This document shows positions 25,869 to 34,384 of a stretch of DNA of 64,000 nt, one piece after another. The stretch covers positions 1 through 64,000 of the forward strand of contig NZ_JAHQCW010000001.1 in NCBI RefSeq assembly GCF_019042275.1, read 5' to 3'. The notes beneath the pieces were generated by a model that saw only the letters and a list, made by a program, of their open reading frames with translations, did no database searches and was not told the DNA's origin. Both the position numbers and the translations under genes were made by a program. Origin of the DNA: Diplocloster agilis. GTDB taxonomy: Bacteria; Bacillota; Clostridia; Lachnospirales; Lachnospiraceae. Every line of letters begins with the position of its first letter. Position 1 is the stretch's first letter.

Positions 25869-26645
25869 CTACGCTTCCTGCGTGAATTCCGGCATATAAG
25901 TCCGGAAACGCAGCGGCAGATTCTGACGCTGGAGCTGTCTGTTTTCCCTTGCCTGTATACTAATACTTTTTGTAAAAAGCTTCCAAAGCTGCCGGAACTG
26001 TTCTTCCTCCTGGCTGATCTGAGACAGAAACGATTCATTCAGCGTCCGGCCCCGCATCAGCCCCCAGCAGCCTCCTGCCTGATGCATCAAAAAAAGCTTT
26101 CGTCCCTCGTCATATATCACCCAGTTTTCCTGAGGCAGCCGGTCGGCAAAATGCGGCCCGATCAGAGTCAGCGCGTTATTTTTCGGCCGGATCCTGGAAA
26201 ACAGGATTCCTCCTTTTAACTCCTGGAACCGGACAAATCCCGTCAAATGATGCGCCTCATAGCCTGCCTGACGGCTCAGCTCGAATACCCGGCAGACATT
26301 CGGATCCGCCAGGGCGTCCATAACTTTTCTGCCATCCGGCATGGACAGACCTTTCACAACCACCCGATACAGCGCATCCGCCTTCTCAGGAGCGAAAGAA
26401 GCCGCCGCCTGGCAGATCATCTCAAATACCTCGTCCCCGAATCTTCTCTTCAATGTACGGGCTACCTTTTCCGCTTTTTCCCCGTCGGCCCCAACCTCCA
26501 CATATCTGGAAAACAATTCCATCGTCTCTTCTGAGTCTATGATCAATTTTACATTTTCATGCCCGTACCGGCTGTCCCAGGCATCATAGATGCCGGTGAA
26601 TATTCCGTCCAGGCTGTCTTCACAGACAAAAATTATCTTTTCCAC
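25869..26645 (-). CDS. TIGR03915-type putative DNA repair protein (DUF4130)
   Basis: A 258-residue protein that begins EKIIFVCEDSLDGIFTGIYDAW, the start pattern of the DUF4130/TIGR03915 family, read here as FVCEDSLDGIF. Later segments FVRFQEL, GPHFADRLP and WVIYDEGRK are also typical and recall a uracil-DNA-glycosylase-like fold. Family members almost always sit beside the radical SAM protein encoded just upstream, and the pair is thought to act in DNA modification or repair; the chemistry is not known. The start is GTG 26645, with GGAGGGAG eight bases before it. Confidence 0.86.
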   Translation of the reverse strand: MEKIIFVCEDSLDGIFTGIYDAWDSRYGHENVKLIIDSEETMELFSRYVEVGADGEKAEKVARTLKRRFGDEVFEMICQAAASFAPEKADALYRVVVKGLSMPDGRKVMDALADPNVCRVFELSRQAGYEAHHLTGFVRFQELKGGILFSRIRPKNNALTLIGPHFADRLPQENWVIYDEGRKLFLMHQAGGCWGLMRGRTLNESFLSQISQEEEQFRQLWKLFTKSISIQARENRQLQRQNLPLRFRTYMPEFTQEA

Positions 26646-26758
26646 ATCTGACTCCCTCCGTCTCTATCTGTCTGGCTCCATCGCCTTTCGTCTTATCCCT
26701 TCATCTTATTCCTTCGTTTTATCCCTTCATCTCCCACTTTTTATCCGGCAGTTTTCTC

Positions 26759-28102
26759 TCAGATCTGTCCGCCCACAGCCTGGAGCCGCTCTTCCCTGGT
26801 AGGCTCGCGGGACAGTCTCATATCGTCAAACAAAGACAGCTGCTGATAGCGGATCTCCTCCTTGTGCACCGGAAGTTTTTCATCCAGATTCAGCAGATTC
26901 CTGGTAATATAGTCTTCCTCAAGCTTCGTCGGATACATCATCTTCCCTTTGCAGGTGATAAAATACAGCGCCCTTTTCAGGACTACTCCCATCTTCTTAA
27001 TATCTGCAAAATCCAGTACTCCAAGCTTTCTTGCTTTCACGATCCGCCGGGCGGACTTATTGCCGATCCCCGGCACACGCAGCAGCGTATAAAAATCCGC
27101 CCGGTTAATCTCAACCGGAAACTGATCCAGATGGCGCAGCGCCCAGTCACATTTGGGATCCAGCAGCACATTAAAATTCGGCTTATCTTCCGACAGCAGT
27201 TCCTCAGCCCGAAAACCGTAAAACCGCAGCAGCCAGTCCGCCTGATAAAGCCTGTGTTCCCGCAACAGCGGCGGTCCTCCGGGCAGCGCCGGCAGGCTCG
27301 AATCCTCCGTCACCTGGACAAAAGCGGAATAAAACACCCGCTTAAGCGAAAACTGATCATACAGGGACTGGGCAACCGAAACGATCTGATAATCCGTCTC
27401 CGGCGTCGCCCCGATAATCATCTGTGTGCTCTGTCCCGCCGGCACAAATTTCGGCGCGTGGCGATATACCATCAGCTCATTTTTATTTTCGGCCATCCGG
27501 GTCTGAATCTGCCGCATCGGCTTTAAAATAGTCTTTCTATGTTTATTCGGGGCCAGCATTCTTAAGCTGTCCGCTGTGGGCAGTTCCAGATTAATGCTCA
27601 TCCGGTCCGCCAGAAATCCGGTCTGATCGATCAGGCGCTGAGACGCCCCAGGAATCGCCTTCACATGAATATATCCTTGAAAATGCCAAACCGTCCTCAA
27701 TTTGTACAAAGTCTGATAAAGCAGCTCCATCGTGTAATCCGGACTATAAAGGACTCCCGAACTCAAAAACAGTCCCTCAATGTAATTCCTTCTGTAAAAT
27801 CCCATCGTCAGCTCGCATATCTCATCCGGGCTGAACGAGGCCCTGGGTATGTCATTGGACGCTCTGTTCATACAATACTTACAGTCATAAATGCATTCAT
27901 TGGTAAACAATATCTTCAGAAGCGATATGCATCTGCCATCTGCGGAAAAGCTATGGCAGATCCCCGCTGCCACGCAGTTCCCAATCCCCTTACCATCCCC
28001 GTTCCGGTCCACGCCGCTGGACGTACAGGCTACGTCATATTTCGCCGCATCGGATAGTATTTCCAATTTCTCCATCAAGCCCATCGATTGTCCTATTCTC
28101 AT
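26759..28102 (-). CDS. Radical SAM protein, putative DNA modification/repair (TIGR03916)
   Basis: A 447-residue radical SAM enzyme. The cluster motif CIYDCKYC lies near residue 70, and a C-terminal helix-hairpin-helix (about 325-360: LLRVPGIGNKSARRIVKARK) would bind DNA. This architecture is TIGR03916. It is followed after 113 bases by the DUF4130 partner on the same strand. ATG 28102 is chosen over the longer frame because GGGAGG is nine bases upstream. The substrate is unknown; a photoproduct- or adduct-type lesion is a common guess. Confidence 0.88.
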   Translation of the reverse strand: MRIGQSMGLMEKLEILSDAAKYDVACTSSGVDRNGDGKGIGNCVAAGICHSFSADGRCISLLKILFTNECIYDCKYCMNRASNDIPRASFSPDEICELTMGFYRRNYIEGLFLSSGVLYSPDYTMELLYQTLYKLRTVWHFQGYIHVKAIPGASQRLIDQTGFLADRMSINLELPTADSLRMLAPNKHRKTILKPMRQIQTRMAENKNELMVYRHAPKFVPAGQSTQMIIGATPETDYQIVSVAQSLYDQFSLKRVFYSAFVQVTEDSSLPALPGGPPLLREHRLYQADWLLRFYGFRAEELLSEDKPNFNVLLDPKCDWALRHLDQFPVEINRADFYTLLRVPGIGNKSARRIVKARKLGVLDFADIKKMGVVLKRALYFITCKGKMMYPTKLEEDYITRNLLNLDEKLPVHKEEIRYQQLSLFDDMRLSREPTREERLQAVGGQI

Positions 28103-28201
28103 GAAACTGCCTCCCGTACGAACATATGTTTGGTTTATTCTAACATAGTTGCTGCAGAAAAGCAAGGGGGATTCGAATGTATGTTCTGTGGGAAAGGGAC
28201 C

Positions 28202-28440
28202 GGCGGGAAATGGGGCGGGGGAGGGCCGGCATGTCTGTGGGGAAAAACTTCGGGACGAGCTAAGAGATATGGGATGGGGCGGGTAAGAATCCCTTATTAC
28301 ATTTTTCTACGCAAACTCGCTGCGCTCAAACATGCTCCGAAAAACGGGGATTCTTACCCGCCCCCTCCCATATCTCTAAGCTCCTCCCTCAATGTTTTTC
28401 CCCACAGACATGCCGGTCCTCCCCCGCCCCATTTCCCGCC
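28202..28440. repeat. Palindromic intergenic element D (type II)
   Basis: Arms 28202-28293 and about 28347-28440 are reverse complements over some 92 bases with few mismatches (outer part GGCGGGAAATGGGGCGGGGG). The central loop, read on the minus strand, carries ATGTTTGA-GC-GCA-GC-GAGTTTG, the type II core, at about 28308-28335. The unit lies between the start of the radical SAM gene and the 3' end of the uracil permease transcript. It is not followed by a T-run. Confidence 0.8.
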
Positions 28441-28500
28441 TGCTTTGGTGCTGGCAGAATTGGATCGAATGTGCTTTGGGGATGAGGATGGTGTTTTGGA

Positions 28501-28714
28501 TGATTTCTTTGGCTGTTGGTATGAATGGTTTCTATGGACGGTTTTCTTTGGACGTTGCTATGAATAGTTTCTATGGTCAACAACCATGAAAAAACCATCT
28601 ATAGAAATTATTCAGAACAACAACTATGGAAAACTGGCTATAGAAACCATTTAGACCAACATCTAAAGAAAACCGTCCATAGAAGCCATTTACAACAACA
28701 TCCAAAGAAAACTG
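28501..28714. repeat. Inverted cluster of about 40-base AT-rich repeat units
   Basis: Two forward units (28501-28541, 28542-28581) contain TATGAATGGTTTCTATGG and its variant; at least three units in the opposite orientation follow (28590-28714), with TATAGAAACCATTTA and AACATCCAAAGAAAAC as landmarks. Units are 38-40 bases and 75-85 percent alike by eye. The whole can fold into a branched hairpin. It differs in base composition from the adjacent G-rich element D. No open frame with a ribosome binding site is seen. Confidence 0.7.
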
Positions 28715-28740
28715 TCTGAATTTAACTATTTGTATAATGG

Positions 28741-28820
28741 AAAAAGAACCTTTTCTGATTCTCCGTGCCAGCCGCTGTTGGGCGGGATGGGGCAGGCAGA
28801 ACAGTAAAAGGTTCTTTTTG
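28741..28820. terminator. Terminator of the uracil permease transcript
   Basis: AAAAAGAACCTTTT (28741-28754) and AAAAGGTTCTTTTT (28806-28819) pair around a G+C-rich inner stem. Both strands end in a T-run, so it could stop transcription in either direction; the permease transcript ends about 115 bases upstream on the minus strand. Confidence 0.75.
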
Positions 28821-28935
28821 TTTAAAAGCTTTACACGTTTTTAGTTTTGATTGGTATCTGATGCTTGTATGTCGCTTGTTTGTTTCCTGGTATAATTAAT
28901 TTGATATTATAGCCTTTGATGACTGGGCGTATTCC

Positions 28936-30216
28936 TTATTCCTCACGGGGGAGTACGGAATCGTGGCCTTCGGGCAGTACTGCGGCCAGGATCATTCCGA
29001 CTACGGCGGCGAGGGCCAGGCCGGAGATGGTTACGGTGGAGGTTACGGGGATGCTGTCGCATCCGATGCCCAGGACGACGATGATGGAGGCGATCATCAG
29101 GTTCCGGCTGTTTCCGAAGTTCAGCCGGTTGTTGATCAGAATCCGGACGCCGACGGAGGCGATCATTCCGTATAGGACGATGCTGATGCCGCCGCTTACA
29201 GGGCCGGGGATGCTGGAGATCAGGCCTCCGAATTTGCCGAGGATACCCAGCAGCATGGCGAATACGGCCGCGACGCGGATAACGCTGGGGTCGTAGACTT
29301 TGGTTACGGCTAAGACACCGGTGTTTTCACCGTAAGTGGTGTTGGCCGGGCCTCCCAGGAAGCCTGCTAAAGCGGTGGCAAGTCCGTCGCCCAGGATCGT
29401 TCTGTGGATACCGGGTTCGATCATGAAGTTCTTGCCTACGACTGCGCTGTTGGTGGTGATATCGCCTACGTGCTCGATCAGCGTAACCAGAGCGATGGGG
29501 GCGATGGCCAGGATCGCGTCCGCCTTAAAGGTGGGCAGCGCCAGGATCTGGGCGATGATGTCTTTGTCCATAAATGAGAAGAAATGGGCCTGCTGTACCG
29601 GTGTGAAGTCCAGGAATCCCATGGGGATGCAGACCAGATAACCGGCTATGATGGCGAACAGGATCGGCATCAGGTTGTAGATCCCTCTCGCAAATACGGA
29701 TATGGCGATGACGACCGCCAGAACGACTACGGTGACGAATACGGCTTTCAGACTGAACGCCCCGTTGTAGTAAAAAGCGGAATTGATGGCGGTGGAGCTG
29801 AGCCTTAAGCCTATGACGATGATAACCGGCCCGGTTACGATGGGGGGCAGGAGTTTATTGACTTTTTCATATCCGACCAGTTTGATCAGAATGGAGAACA
29901 GTACGTAGATCAGGCCTGCGACGATCAGGGCGCCTTTGACTGCGGACAGTTTGTCGATAAAGTCCGGGTCTCCTAAGCGGGAGTCCCCGATGACGGCAAT
30001 GATTCCGCCCATGAATGCAAAACTGGACCCCAGGAAGACCGGTACTTTTCTCTTGGTTACCAGATGAAACAACAGGGTGCCAAGTCCGGCGCAAAACAGG
30101 GTGATTGATGTGCTTAAACCGGTCAGGGCCGGAACTAATACGGTAGCTCCGAACATGGCCAGCACGTGCTGAATGCCAAGAATCAGCTTCTTTTTGGCGG
30201 ATAAATTCATATCCAT
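28936..30216 (-). CDS. uraA: Uracil/xanthine permease, NCS2 family
   Basis: A 426-residue membrane carrier with the 14-helix NCS2 fold. LGIQHVLAMFGATVLVPALTGL at the N-terminus (read as QHVLAMFGATVLVP) and GGPANTTYGENTGVLAVTK near residue 280 are UraA hallmarks; His and Glu of the uracil site are present in QHVLAMF and LIEHVG. The start is ATG 30216, behind AGGAGG at six bases. It is monocistronic. No PyrR-type attenuator is recognisable in the 106 bases upstream. Confidence 0.92.
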   Translation of the reverse strand: MDMNLSAKKKLILGIQHVLAMFGATVLVPALTGLSTSITLFCAGLGTLLFHLVTKRKVPVFLGSSFAFMGGIIAVIGDSRLGDPDFIDKLSAVKGALIVAGLIYVLFSILIKLVGYEKVNKLLPPIVTGPVIIVIGLRLSSTAINSAFYYNGAFSLKAVFVTVVVLAVVIAISVFARGIYNLMPILFAIIAGYLVCIPMGFLDFTPVQQAHFFSFMDKDIIAQILALPTFKADAILAIAPIALVTLIEHVGDITTNSAVVGKNFMIEPGIHRTILGDGLATALAGFLGGPANTTYGENTGVLAVTKVYDPSVIRVAAVFAMLLGILGKFGGLISSIPGPVSGGISIVLYGMIASVGVRILINNRLNFGNSRNLMIASIIVVLGIGCDSIPVTSTVTISGLALAAVVGMILAAVLPEGHDSVLPREE

Positions 30217-30322
30217 GTGATCCCTCCTCATACTCTCATGTAAGTTAGTGTATTTGCCTTTGTATACTATACCTGCATTTTTTTTAGATATCAAGGATTT
30301 TAATCGAAATATGTAAATAAAT

Positions 30323-31696
30323 TTAATCTCTTGTCACATTTTTTAACCATTTTTTGGAACGGAACCTCCAGGTGGAGAACGGAAGCTTCAGCACCTCATC
30401 GCTGACCAGTATCATGTAGACGATGGGAATCGGAAGATGGAATACAAAAGCCGCCAGGAAGCCTCCGAAAATGGAGCCGCACCACATCATCACCGCGTCC
30501 AGGAAAAGACCGTATTTGATATCCCCGCCGCCCCTAAATACCCCTACCACCAAGGTGGTATTATATGCCTGGGCCACAATAAAGTACGCCATGACGAACA
30601 GCATGACGCTCAGGTAGCGGAATGCCTCGTCGGTCAGGCTTAGGTAGTTCCACAGTACCGGCCGCAGCAGCTGGATGACGCTGGAACCTGCAATGCCGAA
30701 CAGGATGCCCAGTTTCACACATTTGCGGGCGTAGGCCTCCGCGAAATCGTATTTCCCCTCCCCGATCGCTTTCCCGATCATGATCGCTGTGGCGGATGAA
30801 AGGCCGAAGGCCACGACCGTAGCCAGCTGGCGGCACACCTGGGCCACGGAGTTGGCCGCTACGACAGGGCTTCCCAGATGCCCGATAATGGCCGCTATCG
30901 CGGACATGCCCGCTCCCCAGAGCAGCTCATTGATCATAACCGGAATGGAATAGACGATAAAGTCCTTCAGCAGCAGCCGGTCAAACCGGAACATGTAACG
31001 GAAGCGGAAACGCACCTCGCGGTTTTTGAATTTCGCGTACCAGATCACAAGCAGCAGTTCCACGATTCTGGCGATCAGGGTTCCCAGCGCAGCGCCGGCG
31101 ATTCCCATAGCCGGACAGCCCAGAAGTCCAAAAATAAATATGGCGTTCAGGCCAATGTTGTCGATCAGGGATATCAGGTACACGCAGGTCGATATCATTA
31201 CCTTTTCCACGCTTCGCATAATATACAGATATACCATGGTAATCCCCGACAGGACATAGGACCATGCGACGATCCGCAGGTAAACCACGCCTTCTGCGAT
31301 TACCGCCTCTTCCGAAGTAAATATCTTCATCAGCGCCGCCGGAACGCACAGCGTCACCGCCGTAAACACCACCGCAATCACCATGGTGATGCCCATAGCG
31401 ATACCCAGGACTTTCTCAATCGCCGCTACGTCCCGTTTACCCCAATATTGGGCGGTCAGCACCATCGCGCCCGAAGTCATGCCGAAAAAAATCAGATTTA
31501 AAATGAAATAAATCTGATTTGCCAGTGATGAGGCGGATAACACCGTCTCTCCCACTCTTCCCAACATCACCACATCGGCGGTTGTCACACCTACATTTAT
31601 TAAATTCTGCAATGCCAGAGGAAGTACCAGAGCAAACATCCGCCTGTAAAAGCTTCTGCTCTCTTCCTGTGATAATTTAAACTTTTGTTTTTCCAT
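30323..31696 (-). CDS. MATE family efflux transporter
   Basis: A 457-residue pump with 12 predicted helices. LALQNLINVGVTTADVVMLGRVG at the N-terminus is the usual MATE start (key: LQNLINVG, VMLGRVG), and the fold repeats after about residue 230. It should export drugs or metabolites using Na+ or H+. GGAGGG lies five bases before ATG 31696. A short hairpin (31720-31741) stands in the leader. It is divergent from rqcH. Confidence 0.9.
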   Translation of the reverse strand: MEKQKFKLSQEESRSFYRRMFALVLPLALQNLINVGVTTADVVMLGRVGETVLSASSLANQIYFILNLIFFGMTSGAMVLTAQYWGKRDVAAIEKVLGIAMGITMVIAVVFTAVTLCVPAALMKIFTSEEAVIAEGVVYLRIVAWSYVLSGITMVYLYIMRSVEKVMISTCVYLISLIDNIGLNAIFIFGLLGCPAMGIAGAALGTLIARIVELLLVIWYAKFKNREVRFRFRYMFRFDRLLLKDFIVYSIPVMINELLWGAGMSAIAAIIGHLGSPVVAANSVAQVCRQLATVVAFGLSSATAIMIGKAIGEGKYDFAEAYARKCVKLGILFGIAGSSVIQLLRPVLWNYLSLTDEAFRYLSVMLFVMAYFIVAQAYNTTLVVGVFRGGGDIKYGLFLDAVMMWCGSIFGGFLAAFVFHLPIPIVYMILVSDEVLKLPFSTWRFRSKKWLKNVTRD

Positions 31697-31719
31697 ATTT
31701 CCCTCCATACGCGCGTTTA

Positions 31720-31741
31720 CCGCACATACCTATAGGTGCGG
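31720..31741 (-). promoter_or_regulatory. Small hairpin in the leader of the MATE gene
   Basis: CCGCAC ... GTGCGG with an inner CCTATAGG forms a compact stem about 24 bases before the MATE start. It could be an operator or an RNA structure; nothing else supports either reading. Confidence 0.3.
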
Positions 31742-31857
31742 ATGAACTTTTTTCGTCCATCCTTCCCTAAACCTCACTCCTAACAAACTATCATAAAATT
31801 CCAGGCTTGTGAAGACTTTTTTTATTTGGAAGCAGCACATTTAATTAAAAGCCGTAC

Positions 31858-31886
31858 TTGATAACTTGGCCAAAACTAGCTATAGT
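31858..31886 (+). promoter_or_regulatory. Promoter of rqcH
   Basis: TTGATA (31858-31863) and TATAGT (31881-31886) with 17-base spacing, 34 bases before the rqcH start. Confidence 0.7.
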
Positions 31887-31920
31887 ATAACAATGAGAAG
31901 AAAAAACAGGAGAATGTAAA

Positions 31921-33657
31921 ATGGCCTTTGATGGAATCGTTATTGCTAATCTGGCAAAAGAATTAAATGATACGCTGACCGGCGGCCGTATTTATAAAAT
32001 TGCACAGCCCGAAAAGGATGAATTGCTGCTTACTATAAAAAATCAGAAAAACCAGTACCGCCTGCTGTTATCCGCGGACGCCGGCCTTCCTCTGGTTTAT
32101 CTCACGGAGACGAATAAGCAAAGTCCCATGACGGCCCCGAATTTTTGTATGCTGCTGCGCAAACATATCAGCAACGGAAGAATCCTTAAGGTAACTCAGC
32201 CGGGACTGGAGCGTATCTTGCGTTTTGAGATCGAACATCTGGATGAGCTGGGAGATCTGTGCCGTAAAACCCTGGTGGTGGAGATCATGGGAAAGCACAG
32301 CAACATTATTTTCTGCCGGGATGACGGCATGATTATTGACAGTATCAAACATGTGCCCGCACAGATGAGTTCGGTGAGGGAAGTCCTTCCGGGCAGGGAA
32401 TACTTTATTCCCCAGACCCAGGATAAACAGGACCCGCTGCTGATCAACCGGGATCAATTTTTAAAAGTGGTGTTCGGTAAACCGATGAAGCTGTCCAAGG
32501 CTCTTTATACCTCCCTTACGGGGATCAGCCCGCTGATCGCTGAGGAATTATGTTACCGCGCGTCCCTGGAATCGGATCAGCCGGCAAATACGATGGGGGA
32601 AAGAGAACAACTGCATCTGTACCACATGTTTGAATTACTGATGGAAGATGTGCGGGAGGCCCGGTTTGTCCCCAATATCGTAAACAACGGCCGGATACCT
32701 GTTGAATTTTCCAGTATAACGCTGACTCAATACAGGGATCTCACCTGCCGGAACTATGACACGATCTCCATGACACTGGAGGCCTATTATGCGGCCAAAA
32801 ATACCGTCACCAGAATCCGGCAGCGTTCTTCGGACTTAAGGCGCGTCGTGCAGACCATACTGGACAGGGACCGGAAAAAATATGAGCTTCAGTTAAAGCA
32901 GATGAAGGATACGGAAAAAAAAGACAAGTATAAAGTATATGGCGAGCTAATCAATACTTATGGGTATCACGTAGAGCCGGGTTCCAAGTCGATGGAGGCG
33001 CTGAACTATTATACAAATGAGATGATTACGATTCCGCTGGACCCCATGCTTACCCCATTGGAGAACGGACAGAAGTATTTTGATAAGTATAATAAGTTAA
33101 AACGGACCGCGGAAGCCCTTGAATCCTTGTTAAAGCAGACCCATGACCAGATTCTGCACCTGGAAAGCATCGGGGCCGCCCTGGATATCGCGCTATCGGA
33201 AGAAGATCTGGTACAGATTAAGGAAGAGATGGTGGAGTCCGGGTATATCAGGAGAAAAAATACCGGGAAGAAGGTTAAGATTACTTCGAAGCCGTTCCAT
33301 TATATTTCCAGCGACGGTTATCATATGTATGTGGGGAAAAATAATTATCAGAATGAAGAGCTGACCTTTAAATTCGCTTCCGGGAATGACTGGTGGTTTC
33401 ATGCCAAAGGGATTCCGGGTTCCCATGTCATTGTAAAATCGGAAGGAGCTGAACTTCCGGACCGGGTCTTCGAGGAGGCAGGCAGGCTCGCGGCTTATTA
33501 TTCAAAGGGCCGTGAGGCCGGAAAAGTGGAGATTGATTATACGGAGAAGAAAAATGTGAAGAAACCAAACGGCAGCAAACCCGGGTTCGTCGTTTACTAT
33601 ACCAATTATTCTCTGACCATCGAGCCGGATCTGTCCGGGTTAACGCTGGTGGATTAA
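31921..33657 (+). CDS. rqcH: NFACT family ribosome quality-control protein RqcH
   Basis: A 578-residue NFACT protein (formerly called fibronectin-binding). The N-terminal NFACT-N domain begins MAFDGIVIANLAKEL and has GGRIYKIAQP; a long coiled coil follows at about 280-420; the NFACT-R (DUF814) domain is near 450-560 with NDWWFHAKGIPGSHVIV. RqcH binds peptidyl-tRNA-blocked 50S subunits and recruits alanyl-tRNA to add C-terminal alanine tails. AACAGGAG precedes the ATG. A phosphatase gene follows after 14 bases, probably in the same transcript. Confidence 0.92.
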   Translation: MAFDGIVIANLAKELNDTLTGGRIYKIAQPEKDELLLTIKNQKNQYRLLLSADAGLPLVYLTETNKQSPMTAPNFCMLLRKHISNGRILKVTQPGLERILRFEIEHLDELGDLCRKTLVVEIMGKHSNIIFCRDDGMIIDSIKHVPAQMSSVREVLPGREYFIPQTQDKQDPLLINRDQFLKVVFGKPMKLSKALYTSLTGISPLIAEELCYRASLESDQPANTMGEREQLHLYHMFELLMEDVREARFVPNIVNNGRIPVEFSSITLTQYRDLTCRNYDTISMTLEAYYAAKNTVTRIRQRSSDLRRVVQTILDRDRKKYELQLKQMKDTEKKDKYKVYGELINTYGYHVEPGSKSMEALNYYTNEMITIPLDPMLTPLENGQKYFDKYNKLKRTAEALESLLKQTHDQILHLESIGAALDIALSEEDLVQIKEEMVESGYIRRKNTGKKVKITSKPFHYISSDGYHMYVGKNNYQNEELTFKFASGNDWWFHAKGIPGSHVIVKSEGAELPDRVFEEAGRLAAYYSKGREAGKVEIDYTEKKNVKKPNGSKPGFVVYYTNYSLTIEPDLSGLTLVD

Positions 33658-33671
33658 GGGAGGAGCACATT

Positions 33672-34280
33672 ATGAAGGTTTATATTGTCAGGCATGGAAT
33701 TACGGAGTGGAATAAATTGAGAAGAATCCAGGGGCATACGGATATTCCCCTGAGCACAGAGGGTATACAGCTGGCACAGAAAACGGCCCATGGAATGGCT
33801 GGTATCCCTTTTACCAAAGCCTTCTCAAGCCCGCTCTCCCGCGCGTTTCAAACCGCGGAGATCATACTGCAGGGACGGGGGATACCGGTCGAGACCGATG
33901 AACGGCTGGCAGAGATTAATTTCGGGCTGTATGAGGGAATGCGCTGTATCGAGCCCGGGCGGACCGTTCCGCCGGATTTTGATAATTTCTTTGGCGATTC
34001 CGCCCATTATACGCCGCCGGCGGGAGGCGAGACACTGGCTTCCGTGATCCGCCGGGGTACGGAATTTCTGAGGGAGATCTTTTTGCGGGAGGATCTGCAG
34101 GACGATACGATCCTCATTGCCGCTCATGGATGTATCATCCGCGGGATGCTCTATTATTTCCGCGAAGTCCCCCTCTCTGAGTTCTGGGGTACCGGAGTTC
34201 CTAAGAACTGTGCCGTTTCTATCGCGGAGTCTGCCGTTCCCCATCCGGTCCTTCTGGAAGAGGATGTCCTCTTTTATTGA
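33672..34280 (+). CDS. Histidine phosphatase family protein
   Basis: A 202-residue member of the phosphoglycerate-mutase-like clan. VRHGITEWN near the N-terminus (catalytic His) and AAHGCIIRGML (second His) frame the active site, with FSSPLSRAFQTAEI and the acid Glu in LAEINFGLYEG. Likely a broad phosphatase acting on small phosphorylated metabolites; the substrate is unknown. AAGGGAGGAG precedes the ATG. It follows rqcH closely and ends before a bidirectional terminator. Confidence 0.9.
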   Translation: MKVYIVRHGITEWNKLRRIQGHTDIPLSTEGIQLAQKTAHGMAGIPFTKAFSSPLSRAFQTAEIILQGRGIPVETDERLAEINFGLYEGMRCIEPGRTVPPDFDNFFGDSAHYTPPAGGETLASVIRRGTEFLREIFLREDLQDDTILIAAHGCIIRGMLYYFREVPLSEFWGTGVPKNCAVSIAESAVPHPVLLEEDVLFY

Positions 34281-34313
34281 TGTACCCTGGATTTGTCAGC
34301 TAAACTTTTGCAC

Positions 34314-34382
34314 TAAAAAAGCGTTGGAATGATATTCGTCTGCCCCGCAAAGGGGAAGCTGATATGTTCCAACGCCTTTTTT
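34314..34382. terminator. Bidirectional terminator
   Basis: AAAAAAGCGTTGGAAtgATAT and its complement ATATgTTCCAACGCCTTTTTT pair around an inner CCCCGCAAAGGGG hairpin. T-runs occur on both strands, so it ends both the phosphatase transcript (+) and the ABC permease transcript (-). Confidence 0.9.
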
Positions 34383-34384
34383 CT

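Noticed and set aside
28202-28440. Palindrome D as a simple intrinsic terminator
   Set aside because: The stem is far longer than needed and no T-run follows; a normal terminator for the permease transcript already exists at 28741-28820.
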